From positions 1 to 64,000 of the forward strand of contig NZ_WKEQ01000005.1 in the NCBI RefSeq assembly GCF_021605415.1: a DNA stretch of 64,000 nt. Direction: 5' to 3'. Numbering within the stretch: position 1 is the stretch's first letter; each line of letters opens with the position of its first letter. This document shows, piece after piece, positions 8,949 through 16,777 of the stretch. The position numbers and the translations under genes are program-made. The notes beneath the pieces are model-generated. The model was given only the letters and a program-made list of their open reading frames with translations. It was not told where the DNA came from and made no database searches. The DNA is from Pseudomonas syringae (GTDB lineage: Bacteria; Pseudomonadota; Gammaproteobacteria; Pseudomonadales; Pseudomonadaceae).

Positions 8949-9824
8949 ATGTTTGCCGGATTTCAAAAAGACCAGCGCCATGTCAACGGTGTCGACATTG
9001 CCTATCGAATGGGCGGCAGCGGGCCGGGGTTATTGCTGTTGCACGGACACCCGCAAACCCACGTGATCTGGCACAAAGTCGCCGAACAACTGGCCCGGTA
9101 TTTCACCGTAGTTGCCGCTGACCTGCGCGGCTATGGCGACAGTAGCCGTCCATCGGCCGATGACCGGCACATCAATTACTCCAAACGCGAAATGGCTCGG
9201 GATAACGTCGAACTGATGAAAAACCTGGGCCTGGAACGTTTCTCCGTGCTCGCCCACGACCGTGGCGCCCGGGTTGCCCATCGCCTGGCTCTCGATCACC
9301 CGGCCGTCGTTCAGCGAATGGTTTTGCTGGATATCGCCCCGACACTGTCAATGTACGCCCAGACCAACGAAGCGTTTGCCCGCGCCTACTGGCACTGGTT
9401 TTTCCTGATCCGCCCGGCACCGTTACCGGAAACTCTCATCGAAGCCGATCCCGAAGCGTACTTGCGCAGTGTGATGGGCAGTCGCAGTGCCGGCCTCAAA
9501 CCCTTCTCTGCCGAAGCCTTCGCCGAATACCTGCGCTGCCTTAAGCAACCGGGGAGCGCACGCGGGATCTGTGAAGACTACCGCGCCAGCGCCGGGATCG
9601 ATCTGAAACACGATCGTGCCGACCTCGATGCCGGCCACCGATTGACGCTGCCATTGCTGGCGCTGTGGGGCGCCGAAGGTACGGTCGGACGCTGTTTCGA
9701 TCCGCTCAGGGAATGGCAACAGGTCGCTAGGGATGTACGCGGCAGGGCACTGCCGGCCGGTCATTATCTGGCTGAAGAAGTCCCCGATCAGTTGCTCGCT
9801 GAAGTACTGGATTTCTTGCGCTGA
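8949..9824 (+). CDS. Alpha/beta hydrolase, (fluoro/halo)acetate dehalogenase-like
   Basis: A 291-aa cytoplasmic hydrolase of the fluoroacetate/haloacetate dehalogenase branch of the epoxide-hydrolase group. It shows LLLLHGHPQTHVIWHK (oxyanion HGxP), DLRGYGDSSRP, the nucleophile motif HDRGAR with Asp in place of Ser, and YWHWFFL in the cap, matching the His-Trp pair that binds halide in fluoroacetate dehalogenases. The catalytic His is in LPAGHYLAEE near the C-terminus. Dehalogenase activity is inferred from these motifs; an epoxide-hydrolase-like activity is an alternative. Confidence 0.8.
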   Translation: MFAGFQKDQRHVNGVDIAYRMGGSGPGLLLLHGHPQTHVIWHKVAEQLARYFTVVAADLRGYGDSSRPSADDRHINYSKREMARDNVELMKNLGLERFSVLAHDRGARVAHRLALDHPAVVQRMVLLDIAPTLSMYAQTNEAFARAYWHWFFLIRPAPLPETLIEADPEAYLRSVMGSRSAGLKPFSAEAFAEYLRCLKQPGSARGICEDYRASAGIDLKHDRADLDAGHRLTLPLLALWGAEGTVGRCFDPLREWQQVARDVRGRALPAGHYLAEEVPDQLLAEVLDFLR

Positions 9825-9937
9825 CATTCCTGCCGGGTGTCGGGAGGCTGTGAGATGGCAACCTGGCAAGCACGCTCATTTCTACATTCCTGAAACATTT
9901 GCTAATTGCGAAACATTTGCTTTCATATCTTCAGTCA

Positions 9938-9956
9938 GGAATTCTCATTCTCATCC
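9938..9956. promoter_or_regulatory. Candidate Fur box upstream of the fpv operon
   Basis: ATTCTCATTCTC within 9938-9956 matches 10 of 12 bases of the ATTATCATTATC array of the Fur consensus. It lies about 120 bp before fpvG, in a 248-bp gap (9825-10072) that holds nothing else I recognise. No TAAAT-N16-CGT PvdS box was found in this gap. Assignment is by consensus matching only. Confidence 0.45.
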
Positions 9957-10072
9957 GTCATATAGAGATGCGATCCATTCGCGTCGGCAAAAGCCACGAC
10001 TGGATTTCCCTGGGAACTCCGTGCTGCGAAGCCCGTAGCACCGTCCCTTTCCACTGAATCAAGACACCCATC

Positions 10073-11272
10073 ATGTCGAAGAAATCCCGCTCCAAACTGT
10101 GGTTCCTGGTGCATAGCTGGCTGGCATTGCCGATCTGGTTCTTTGTACTGATCGTCTGTGTGACCGGCACGCTCGCGGTAGTCAGCCAGGAAATCGTCTG
10201 GCTGGCCAATCCGCAGATGAGGGCCTCGCAGCCTTCCGATGATGCTCCGCGTCTCAGCTATGACCAGATCATTGCCGCAATGAACAAAGCCGAGCCGCAA
10301 ACCCTGGTGCAACGCATCAGCCGCCCGGACGAATCTCACTTTGCCCTCAATGCACAGGTCAGTTACCCGGACGGACGGTCGCTGACGGTTTACGTCAATC
10401 CATATACCGGGGTCATCCAGGGCATTGCCCCGGAATTCAACTTCCAGCAGTTCACCCGTGCCTTGCACGGATGGTGGCTGGTACCGTTCACCAACGGTTT
10501 CAGTTGGGGCTGGTACCTGGTGTCGGCGCTCGGTTTGCCGCTGCTGGTGTCGTTGATCACCGGCCTGGTGGTCTACAAGCGATTCTGGAAGGGCTTTTTC
10601 CGCCCGACCCTGCGCATTCGTCATGGCGCCCGTATCTTCTGGGGTGACTTTCACCGACTGAGCGGTATCTGGTCGATCTGGTTCATTGCCGTCATTTCAA
10701 TCACCGGTACCTGGTTCCTCATCGAAGCGGCGTTGTTCGACAATCAGATTTCCATTTCCAGCGAACCCGTCATCGCCAGCATGAGCCGTGAAAGCGTGCC
10801 GCTGTCGGCAGACGGCAGCCCGACGCCGCGAATCAGCCTGGATAGGGCGATTGAAATCGCGCAGGAAAAAATTCCGGGGCTGGAAGCCAGCAATATCAGC
10901 CTGCCCGGCAATGCTTACAGTCACTTGGATATCCGGGGCCGCGGCTGGTATCCACTGATGTTCCAAAGCGCCACGCTCAACCCTTACACCGGTGAGCTGG
11001 CAGCAACCCGCGTGCTGAGCGACCGCACTTCGCTGGAGTTCGTCACCGAGTCCATGCGCCCGTTGCACACCGGCGATTTTGGCGGATTGTGGATCAAGTT
11101 GATCTGGTTCTTTTTCGGTCTGCTGCTGAGCATGATGGTGCTCAGTGGCCTGCTGATCTGGACCAAACGCACCGCACTGGCCACCGCCAACGCACTCAAA
11201 CGCGAGGACAAGAAAAGCCGTATCAAGGCACAACCGGTGCTGAGCCGTGAAACTTCGGAGGCCAACCTGTGA
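10073..11272 (+). CDS. fpvG: FpvG-like inner-membrane PepSY reductase
   Basis: A 399-aa inner-membrane protein with four main hydrophobic segments (about residues 17-38, 150-172, 203-225, 345-370) and PepSY-type periplasmic regions (PepSY-associated TM family). In P. aeruginosa FpvG (PA2403) is the membrane reductase that reduces ferric iron held by pyoverdine. Here it is the first of eight genes in the same order as PA2403-PA2410, which is the main support for the name. Its TGA stop overlaps the GTG start of fpvH. A Fur-like site precedes it. Confidence 0.88.
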   Translation: MSKKSRSKLWFLVHSWLALPIWFFVLIVCVTGTLAVVSQEIVWLANPQMRASQPSDDAPRLSYDQIIAAMNKAEPQTLVQRISRPDESHFALNAQVSYPDGRSLTVYVNPYTGVIQGIAPEFNFQQFTRALHGWWLVPFTNGFSWGWYLVSALGLPLLVSLITGLVVYKRFWKGFFRPTLRIRHGARIFWGDFHRLSGIWSIWFIAVISITGTWFLIEAALFDNQISISSEPVIASMSRESVPLSADGSPTPRISLDRAIEIAQEKIPGLEASNISLPGNAYSHLDIRGRGWYPLMFQSATLNPYTGELAATRVLSDRTSLEFVTESMRPLHTGDFGGLWIKLIWFFFGLLLSMMVLSGLLIWTKRTALATANALKREDKKSRIKAQPVLSRETSEANL

Positions 11273-11811
11273 GCAATTCGACGACTGCATCGCAACCTTC
11301 ACGACTGAGCCAGCTCTGGCGCAAATGGCGCTTCCACATCAACGTGCTGCTGCTGTTGATCCCGCTGGGGTTCATGCCCAAATACTTCGCCGATGCGGCG
11401 CTGTTTCGCGGTGACAGCGGTTTGGGTGAGCGGGAAATCGGTGAAGTCCAGGTCGGCCCGTGGAGCCTGCGCCTGGCCGAGTTGCGCAACGATGCACCGC
11501 GTCAGGACGGCCCGGCCGGTTACCTGAAAGGTTTCAACGCTGCGCTGTGTGATGCCTGCATCGACCAGGTCAAAGCCACCTACCTGCGCATCGGCAAACC
11601 GCGCAGCCTGCGCGCCGCCGGTTCGATCTTCTTCGGCACGCCGTACCGCATGGGCACCGCAATGCCGGTGCCGGAAAAAACCAAAGCCGATGCCGAACTG
11701 TGGATCACCATGGAAGGCTGGGACGGCAGCATGCACCAAGCCTCTATTCCGCTGAGCCAGGCGTCTCCTGCGACCATCGCCTGGCTGAACCAACAAGGAG
11801 CCAAACCATGA
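11269..11811 (+). CDS. fpvH: FpvH-like membrane-anchored periplasmic protein
   Basis: A 180-aa protein with one N-terminal transmembrane segment (NVLLLLIPLGFMPKYF, about residues 25-40) and a periplasmic domain with a CDAC pair near residue 90 that might bind metal or be redox-active. It starts at GTG 11269, overlapping the fpvG stop by 4 bp, and ends in an ATGA overlap with fpvJ. In P. aeruginosa FpvH assists the FpvG reductase. The name rests on gene order plus topology; some databases label such proteins as thiamine-pyrophosphate-binding, for which I see no motif. Confidence 0.8.
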   Translation: MSNSTTASQPSRLSQLWRKWRFHINVLLLLIPLGFMPKYFADAALFRGDSGLGEREIGEVQVGPWSLRLAELRNDAPRQDGPAGYLKGFNAALCDACIDQVKATYLRIGKPRSLRAAGSIFFGTPYRMGTAMPVPEKTKADAELWITMEGWDGSMHQASIPLSQASPATIAWLNQQGAKP

Positions 11812-12140
11812 GTCTCATTCAAAGCGCTCGCCTCAAAGCCGCGATGCTGGTGCTGTGCGCCGGCTTCAGCGCCAGCGCCTTCGCCCACAACCCGATGTGC
11901 GAATGCAAAGCCATCGACGACGAGCAGATCCAATGTAAAGGCGGATTTTCCGACGGCAGCGGCGCACCCGGTGTGACCCTCGACGTAGTGGGCTACGACG
12001 AAACCATTCTGGTGCCCGGCAAGCTCGGCACCGACTCGACCCTGACGTTCAAGAAACCCGGTGCCGAGTTCTATGTGCTGTTCGATGCGGGCCCGGGCCA
12101 TGTCGTCGAAATCGACCAGGCGGATATCCAGGCCCCATGA
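11808..12140 (+). CDS. fpvJ: FpvJ-like periplasmic protein
   Basis: A 110-aa protein with a signal peptide ending near ASAFA-H (about residue 27) and a small mature domain starting HNPMCECKAIDDEQIQCKGG, with three Cys that could form disulfides or bind metal. ATG 11808 overlaps the fpvH stop in ATGA; its own TGA overlaps the fpvK ATG. In P. aeruginosa FpvJ is part of the FpvGHJK iron-release machinery. No catalytic motif is visible. Confidence 0.8.
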   Translation: MSLIQSARLKAAMLVLCAGFSASAFAHNPMCECKAIDDEQIQCKGGFSDGSGAPGVTLDVVGYDETILVPGKLGTDSTLTFKKPGAEFYVLFDAGPGHVVEIDQADIQAP

Positions 12141-12709
12141 CTACGCCTACCACACAAGTTGTCCGCCCGGCCGGTGCCGGCCATGAAACCCTTAACGTGT
12201 TGCTGTTGTGCCTGCTGATTCTCGCGGTGGCCGCATCGATCGTTGCCTGGCGCGGCGAGTCTCACGAGCCGGAGCCGGTCGCCGGCAACCAGTTCGATGC
12301 CCGCCGCGACCTCAGCGCCGCCGAGCAAGGCATCTACGCTGACCTGCGCGTGACACTCGATGAAATTCATCTGCTGCGCGAAGAACAGCAGGCTCTGCCC
12401 ACGCCGAAAAATCTGGCGGACGAAGGGTTTGCGCCATTTGCCCAGGACGCCAGTTCGGTCAGCCGTGGCGGTCATGTCTGGCAACTGTTGGCCGACACCG
12501 CTTACTTCGGCCACAGCCAGACACCTGACGTGGCCGGTTCGTTTCTGATGCGCCTCTCTGCAACCGGTGACGCACCGGACATCTGGCTCAATCGCAGCAA
12601 TGACCTTCAGGCACCGACCGATCAAACAGATGCCGCCCTCTCCGGGGCTGGCTGGAAACAGATCGTCGCGCAATTCGATGCCGGGGTTACCCGCGAACAT
12701 CGGCACTGA
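12137..12709 (+). CDS. fpvK: FpvK-like membrane-anchored protein (DUF6162 type)
   Basis: A 190-aa protein with a single N-terminal hydrophobic helix (LNVLLLCLLILAVAASIVAW, about residues 19-38) and a periplasmic region with a helical LDEIHLLREEQQALPTP segment and a His-rich C-terminal TREHRH. It overlaps fpvJ by 4 bp and is 35 bp before fpvC. In P. aeruginosa FpvK is the fourth subunit of the pyoverdine iron-reduction assembly. Identified by position and topology. Confidence 0.78.
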   Translation: MTTPTTQVVRPAGAGHETLNVLLLCLLILAVAASIVAWRGESHEPEPVAGNQFDARRDLSAAEQGIYADLRVTLDEIHLLREEQQALPTPKNLADEGFAPFAQDASSVSRGGHVWQLLADTAYFGHSQTPDVAGSFLMRLSATGDAPDIWLNRSNDLQAPTDQTDAALSGAGWKQIVAQFDAGVTREHRH

Positions 12710-12744
12710 ACCTTCGCCTTCATTCGAGAGAAGACCGCTTTCCC

Positions 12745-13674
12745 ATGTCTATTTCATCTCAACGTCGTCCGTTTCTGCGTCTGCTGCTGGTTGGCCTGTG
12801 CGCCTGCCTGCTGAGCCCGATGGCCAGCGCCGATCAAACCAAGCGCCTGCGCATCGGCATCACCCTGCACCCTTATTACAGCTACGTGGCGAACATCGTC
12901 GGCGACAAGGCCGACGTGGTGCCGCTGATTCCCGCCGGTTTCAACCCGCACGCCTACGAGCCCCGCGCCGAAGACATCAAACGCATCAGCGGACTGGACG
13001 TGGTCGTGCTCAACGGTGTCGGCCATGACGATTTCGCCGACCGCATGATCGCCGCCAGCGAAACGCCGAACATCAAAACCATCGAAGCCAACGAAAACGT
13101 GCCCTTGCTGGCCGCCACCGGGATCGCTGCGCGCGGTGCCGGCAAAGTGGTGAACCCGCACACGTTCCTGTCAATCAGTGCCTCGATTGCCCAGGTCAAC
13201 AACATCGCCCGGGAGTTGGGCAAGCTCGACCCGGACAACGCCAAGACCTACACCCAGAACGCCCGCGCCTACGGTAAACGTCTGCGGAAAATGCGCGCCG
13301 ATGCCTTGGCGAAACTGACCCAGGCACCGAACGCCGAGCTGCGCGTGGCCACCGTACACGCGGCCTACGACTATTTGCTGCGCGAGTTCGGTCTGGAAGT
13401 GACGGCCGTGGTCGAACCGGCTCACGGCATCGAACCGAGCCCGAGCCAGTTGAAAAAAACCATCGATCAATTGCGTGAACTCGACGTGAAAGTGATCTTT
13501 TCTGAGATGGACTTTCCCTCCAGCTACGTCGATACCATTCAGCGTGAGTCGGGCGTGGAGCTGTACCCGCTCTCGCACATTTCCTACGGCGAATACACCG
13601 CCGACAAATACGAAAAGGAAATGACCGGCAACCTCAACACCGTGGTGCGGGCGATTCAGGAGTCCGGCGCATGA
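12745..13674 (+). CDS. fpvC: FpvC-like metal ABC transporter substrate-binding protein
   Basis: A 309-aa periplasmic metal-binding protein (cluster A-I, ZnuA/MntC-like) with a signal peptide (residues 1-28, ending SPMASA). Conserved elements: LHPYYSYVANIVGDKADVV, the metal-ligand region GFNPHAYEP, NGVGHDDF, and VNPHTFLS with a likely His ligand, plus the late EPAHGIEPSPSQL. In P. aeruginosa FpvC is one of two periplasmic proteins that act with the FpvDE transporter on ferri-pyoverdine or released iron. Its TGA overlaps the fpvD ATG. Confidence 0.88.
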   Translation: MSISSQRRPFLRLLLVGLCACLLSPMASADQTKRLRIGITLHPYYSYVANIVGDKADVVPLIPAGFNPHAYEPRAEDIKRISGLDVVVLNGVGHDDFADRMIAASETPNIKTIEANENVPLLAATGIAARGAGKVVNPHTFLSISASIAQVNNIARELGKLDPDNAKTYTQNARAYGKRLRKMRADALAKLTQAPNAELRVATVHAAYDYLLREFGLEVTAVVEPAHGIEPSPSQLKKTIDQLRELDVKVIFSEMDFPSSYVDTIQRESGVELYPLSHISYGEYTADKYEKEMTGNLNTVVRAIQESGA

Positions 13675-14510
13675 CTGCCAAAGAAACCATCGCAAACCAA
13701 TCCCCTGTAGGAGCGAGCCTGCTCGCGAAGGCGTCTAGCCAGTCGACATCAATACTGAATGAACAATCGCAATCGCGAGCAGACTCACTCCTACAGGTCT
13801 CGGGGCCGACGCTGGAGTTTGCGGAGGTTTGCCTGACGCTGGGACGCACGACGATTCTCGACAATGTCAGCTTTCAAGTGCAGCCCGGCACGGTGCATGC
13901 GCTGGTCGGGCCGAACGGCGGCGGCAAAAGTTCGCTGATCAAGACCTTGCTCGGCCAGATGCCCCATCAGGGTCGACTGAGCCTGGCGTGGCCCGGCGAA
14001 CCCGGCACCATCGGCTACGTGCCCCAGGCCCTTGAGTTCGATCGCGGCTTGCCCATGACCGTCGACGATTTCATGGCGGCGATGTGTCAGCGTCGCCCGG
14101 CGTTCCTCGGTTTGAGCAAACATTACGCCGCTGCCATTGGCGAGGCGCTGGAACGGGTCGGCATGCAGGACAAGCGCAAGCGTCGGATGGGCGCCTTGTC
14201 CGGTGGCGAACGTCAGCGGGTGTTGCTCGCTCAAGGCTTGATTCCGGCGCCGCAATTATTGGTGCTGGACGAACCGATGTCCGCCCTCGACGAAGCAGGA
14301 ATCCAGGTGTTCGAACGCTTGCTCGGTGACTGGCGCGCGACGGGCATCACGGTGCTGTGGATTGAGCACGATCTGGAAGCGGTGAAGCGTCTGGCCAATC
14401 GCGTCACCGGCCTCAATCGCCGAGTGCTGTTCGATGCTACGCCGCAAGAGGCGTTGACGCCTGAACGTCTGCTAACGCTGTTTTCAACCCATCCACGGAG
14501 CGCTGCCTAA
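13671..14510 (+). CDS. fpvD: FpvD-like ABC transporter ATPase with REP-derived N-terminal extension
   Basis: A 279-aa ATP-binding subunit. Walker A is GPNGGGKSSL, the signature is LSGGERQRVLLAQGL, and Walker B is LLVLDEPMSALDE. The ABC domain proper starts only around residue 45 (LEFAEVCLTLGR). The first ~44 residues are encoded largely by a REP doublet (13704-13797) that stays in frame. ATG 13671 is well supported: it overlaps the fpvC stop (ATGA) and AGGAG lies eight bases upstream. I see no alternative ATG between the repeat and the conserved domain. The TAA stop overlaps the fpvE ATG. Confidence 0.9.
   Translation: MTAKETIANQSPVGASLLAKASSQSTSILNEQSQSRADSLLQVSGPTLEFAEVCLTLGRTTILDNVSFQVQPGTVHALVGPNGGGKSSLIKTLLGQMPHQGRLSLAWPGEPGTIGYVPQALEFDRGLPMTVDDFMAAMCQRRPAFLGLSKHYAAAIGEALERVGMQDKRKRRMGALSGGERQRVLLAQGLIPAPQLLVLDEPMSALDEAGIQVFERLLGDWRATGITVLWIEHDLEAVKRLANRVTGLNRRVLFDATPQEALTPERLLTLFSTHPRSAA
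13704..13797. repeat. REP doublet (BIME-like) inside the fpvD coding region
   Basis: One REP unit at 13704-13733 (CCTGTAGGAGCGAGCCTGCT then CGCGAAGGCG) and an inverted partner at 13773-13797 (TCGCGAGCAGACTCACTCCT then ACAGG) flank a 39-bp spacer. This is the classical paired REP arrangement of Pseudomonas, normally intergenic. Here it lies between the start codon and the conserved ABC domain of fpvD and contains no stop in that frame. Confidence 0.85.
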
Positions 14511-15409
14511 TGAGTTACGAAGCTTTCCGTTTGATGGTGCAAGGCTGGGCCTCCTCCGGTTATCTGCCGGAAGCCCTCGCCTACGGATTTGTCGTCAACG
14601 CCCTGCTCGCCGGCCTGTTGATCGGCCCGGTACTCGGCGGCCTCGGCACATTGGTGGTGGTCAAGCGCTTCGCATTTTTTTCCGAGGCGGTGGGTCACGC
14701 GGCGCTGACCGGTGTAGCCGTCGGCATTCTGCTCGGCGAACCCTACACCGGGCCTTACGGCAGCCTGTTCGGGTACTGCCTGTTGTTCGGCATTCTGCTC
14801 AACTATTTGCGTAACCGCACCGGCCTGGCGCCGGACACATTGATTGGCGTGTTTTTGTCGGTGTCGCTGGCACTCGGCGCGAGCCTGTTACTGATCCTCG
14901 CCGGCAAGATCAATGTGCACATCCTCGAAAACGTGCTGTTCGGCTCGGTGCTGACGGTCAACGGCAACGATTTGCTGGTACTCGCCATCGTCGGTTCGCT
15001 GGTCATGGCCCTGGCGCTGCCGCTGTACAACCGCATCATGCTCGCCAGTTTCAACCCGCAACTGGCGGCGGTGCGCGGCGTTGCGGTGAAGACCCTGGAC
15101 TACCTGTTCGTGATTCTGGTGACGCTGATCACCGTCGCGGCAGTGAAAGTCATCGGTGCGATCCTGGTCGGCGCGCTGCTGGTGATTCCGGCGGCCGCTG
15201 CACGCTTGCTCAGCCAGTCGCTCAAAGGTTTTTTCTGGTGTTCGGTGCTGATCGCCACGGTGAGCACCCTGTGCGGGATTCTCGCGCCGATTGTGTTCGA
15301 CCTGCCGATTCCGTCCGGCGCCGCGATCATTCTGGTTGCCGGTATCGCCTTCGCCCTCGCCGCCATTGCACGCGGCGTCGTCCCCAGCCTGAAAGGGAAT
15401 CTCGGATAA
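14510..15409 (+). CDS. fpvE: FpvE-like metal ABC transporter permease
   Basis: A 299-aa membrane permease of the ZnuB/TroC (ABC-3) family with about eight to nine hydrophobic helices. Conserved pieces include GLGTLVVVKRFAFFSEAVGHA and the cytoplasmic coupling region GVAVKTLDYLFVILVTLIT, followed by KVIGAILVGALLVIPAA. It partners with FpvD. The start ATG overlaps the fpvD stop by one base, and the stop abuts the fpvF ATG, indicating tight translational coupling. Confidence 0.88.
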   Translation: MSYEAFRLMVQGWASSGYLPEALAYGFVVNALLAGLLIGPVLGGLGTLVVVKRFAFFSEAVGHAALTGVAVGILLGEPYTGPYGSLFGYCLLFGILLNYLRNRTGLAPDTLIGVFLSVSLALGASLLLILAGKINVHILENVLFGSVLTVNGNDLLVLAIVGSLVMALALPLYNRIMLASFNPQLAAVRGVAVKTLDYLFVILVTLITVAAVKVIGAILVGALLVIPAAAARLLSQSLKGFFWCSVLIATVSTLCGILAPIVFDLPIPSGAAIILVAGIAFALAAIARGVVPSLKGNLG

Positions 15410-16324
15410 ATGTCTTTTTCACTGCGACAACTGACTCTGGCCATAGCCCTGTGCGGCGTGTTTTCCAGCCCATTGATAGCGGCCGAGAATGCCAAACCGC
15501 TGCGAGTGCTGGCCTCGTTGCCGATCACGTACGGCCTCGGTGAAGTACTGCTCAAAGGCACGGATGTCAGCCTCGAACGCGCCGCCCCGGCGAACCTGCC
15601 GGGCAGTCGTCAGACCGCTTACTTCACCGGTCGTGGCGCGCCGGCCCTGAGCAAACTGGCAACCGACGCCGACGCGGTGATCGGGGTGCGCTCGCTGTGG
15701 GCTGATGATCCGCTGTACCCGATGGCGCGGCGCAGCAACATTCGCATCGTCGAAGTCGACGCCGCGCGTCCGGTGGATGGCGCCCTGCCCGGCATCGCCG
15801 TACAGCCCGATCTGAAAGTCGATGGCCTAAACAGCCAACCATGGCTGGCGAGCAACAACATGGGGCGCATGGCTGACGTGATGGCGGCGGATCTGGTGCG
15901 CTTGGCGCCGGCAGCGAAGCCGAAGATCGAGGCCAACCTGGCGACATTGAAGCAGCGCTTGCTGAAACTCAGTGCCGACAGTGAGGCGCGTCTGGCCGAG
16001 GCTGACAATCTCAGTGTGATGAGCTTGAGCGATCACTTTGGTTACCTGATCGGCGGGCTCAATCTGGAATTGATTGGCCAGGATGCGCGACCGGATGCCG
16101 AGTGGACGCCCGACGATCTGCAAAAAATGACTGCAATGCTCAAGGACAATGACGTGGCGGTGGTGTTGCATCATCGTCAGCCCTCGGACGCGGTGAAAGC
16201 CGCGATCAGTGAATCGGGTAGCCGTCTGGTGGTGTTGAGCACCGATGCGGCGGATCCGGTGGCCGAGCTGGAAGGGAATGTCGATCAGGTGCTCAAGGGT
16301 TTGAAAGGCGGGCCTTCGGCCTGA
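15410..16324 (+). CDS. fpvF: FpvF-like periplasmic metal-binding protein
   Basis: A 304-aa second substrate-binding protein of the ZnuA type, with a signal peptide of about 24 residues (ending PLIAA). Recognisable blocks are VLASLPITYGLGEVLLKGT, LKVDGLNSQPWLASNNMGRM, SLSDHFGYLIGGLNL and VAVVLHHRQPS. In P. aeruginosa FpvF works with FpvC in periplasmic ferri-pyoverdine handling. It is the last gene of the operon; a long inverted repeat begins five bases after its TGA stop. Confidence 0.87.
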   Translation: MSFSLRQLTLAIALCGVFSSPLIAAENAKPLRVLASLPITYGLGEVLLKGTDVSLERAAPANLPGSRQTAYFTGRGAPALSKLATDADAVIGVRSLWADDPLYPMARRSNIRIVEVDAARPVDGALPGIAVQPDLKVDGLNSQPWLASNNMGRMADVMAADLVRLAPAAKPKIEANLATLKQRLLKLSADSEARLAEADNLSVMSLSDHFGYLIGGLNLELIGQDARPDAEWTPDDLQKMTAMLKDNDVAVVLHHRQPSDAVKAAISESGSRLVVLSTDAADPVAELEGNVDQVLKGLKGGPSA

Positions 16325-16328
16325 CATC

Positions 16329-16396
16329 AAAAGATCGCAGCCTGCGGCAACGCCTGCACGGATCCCTGTAGGAACTGCCGCAGGCTGCGATCTTTT
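16329..16396. repeat. Long inverted repeat of the AAAAGATCGCAGCC type
   Basis: Two perfectly complementary 21-bp arms at 16329-16349 (starting AAAAGATCGCAGCCTGCGG) and 16376-16396 flank a 26-bp loop that contains CCCTGTAGGA. The A-tract on the left and T-tract on the right make it a plausible bidirectional terminator, here ending the fpv operon. The same family recurs at 18925-18997 and 27034-27107. Confidence 0.8.
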
Positions 16397-16414
16397 GAGC
16401 GTTCCCGATACAAC

Positions 16415-16456
16415 AAAAAACCCGCTGACCGTCACCGGTTCAGCGGGTTTCTTTTT
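16415..16456. terminator. Rho-independent terminator of the mbtH transcript
   Basis: AAACCCGCTGACCG pairs with CGGTTCAGCGGGTTT (one bulge or mismatch); the stem is flanked by A-rich and T-rich tracts, so it can work in both directions. It lies 10 bp beyond the mbtH stop on the minus strand, and also backs up the fpv terminator on the plus strand. Confidence 0.85.
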
Positions 16457-16466
16457 GGCCACGCGC

Positions 16467-16691
16467 TTACTGAGTGGCAGCCTGCCCGTCCATCTTCTGG
16501 CGCAGGCTCAGTGGGCGCATGTCAGTCCAGGTTTCCTCGATGTAGGCCAGGCATTCCTTCTTCAGGCCGCTTTTGCCAACGGTGCGCCAACCTTGCGGCA
16601 CGGCTTTGTAGTCGGGCCAGATCGAGTACTGCTCTTCGTGGTTGACCACGACCTGAAAGAGGATGTCCTCGCGGTCGAAAACTGAAGTCAT
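16467..16691 (-). CDS. MbtH-like NRPS accessory protein
   Basis: A 74-aa MbtH-family protein that binds NRPS adenylation domains and supports their folding or activity. It contains the family signature [10 protein letters not shown] and the C-terminal [18 protein letters not shown] 16691 is preceded by GGAG seven bases upstream. P. aeruginosa has the equivalent PA2412 next to pvdH (PA2413), the same order as here. A perfect PvdS promoter lies about 60 bp upstream, within the end of pvdH, so the gene should be induced by iron starvation and serve PvdL and other pyoverdine NRPSs. Confidence 0.95.
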   Translation of the reverse strand: MTSVFDREDILFQVVVNHEEQYSIWPDYKAVPQGWRTVGKSGLKKECLAYIEETWTDMRPLSLRQKMDGQAATQ

Positions 16692-16753
16692 GCTGTTTCT
16701 CCATCGCTGTATGGGTGGGCCGCGCAGCAGGCGCAGCCGGGTATGTAGAAAGA

Positions 16754-16777
16754 ACGTTCGGCGCGCTGAAAAATTTA
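16754..16777 (-). promoter_or_regulatory. PvdS-type iron-starvation promoter for mbtH
   Basis: On the minus strand the sequence reads TAAAT, 16 bases, CGT, an exact match to the iron-starvation (IS) box recognised by the PvdS sigma factor. It overlaps the last codon and stop of pvdH (ends at 16775) and is 62 bp upstream of the mbtH start. Confidence 0.8.
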
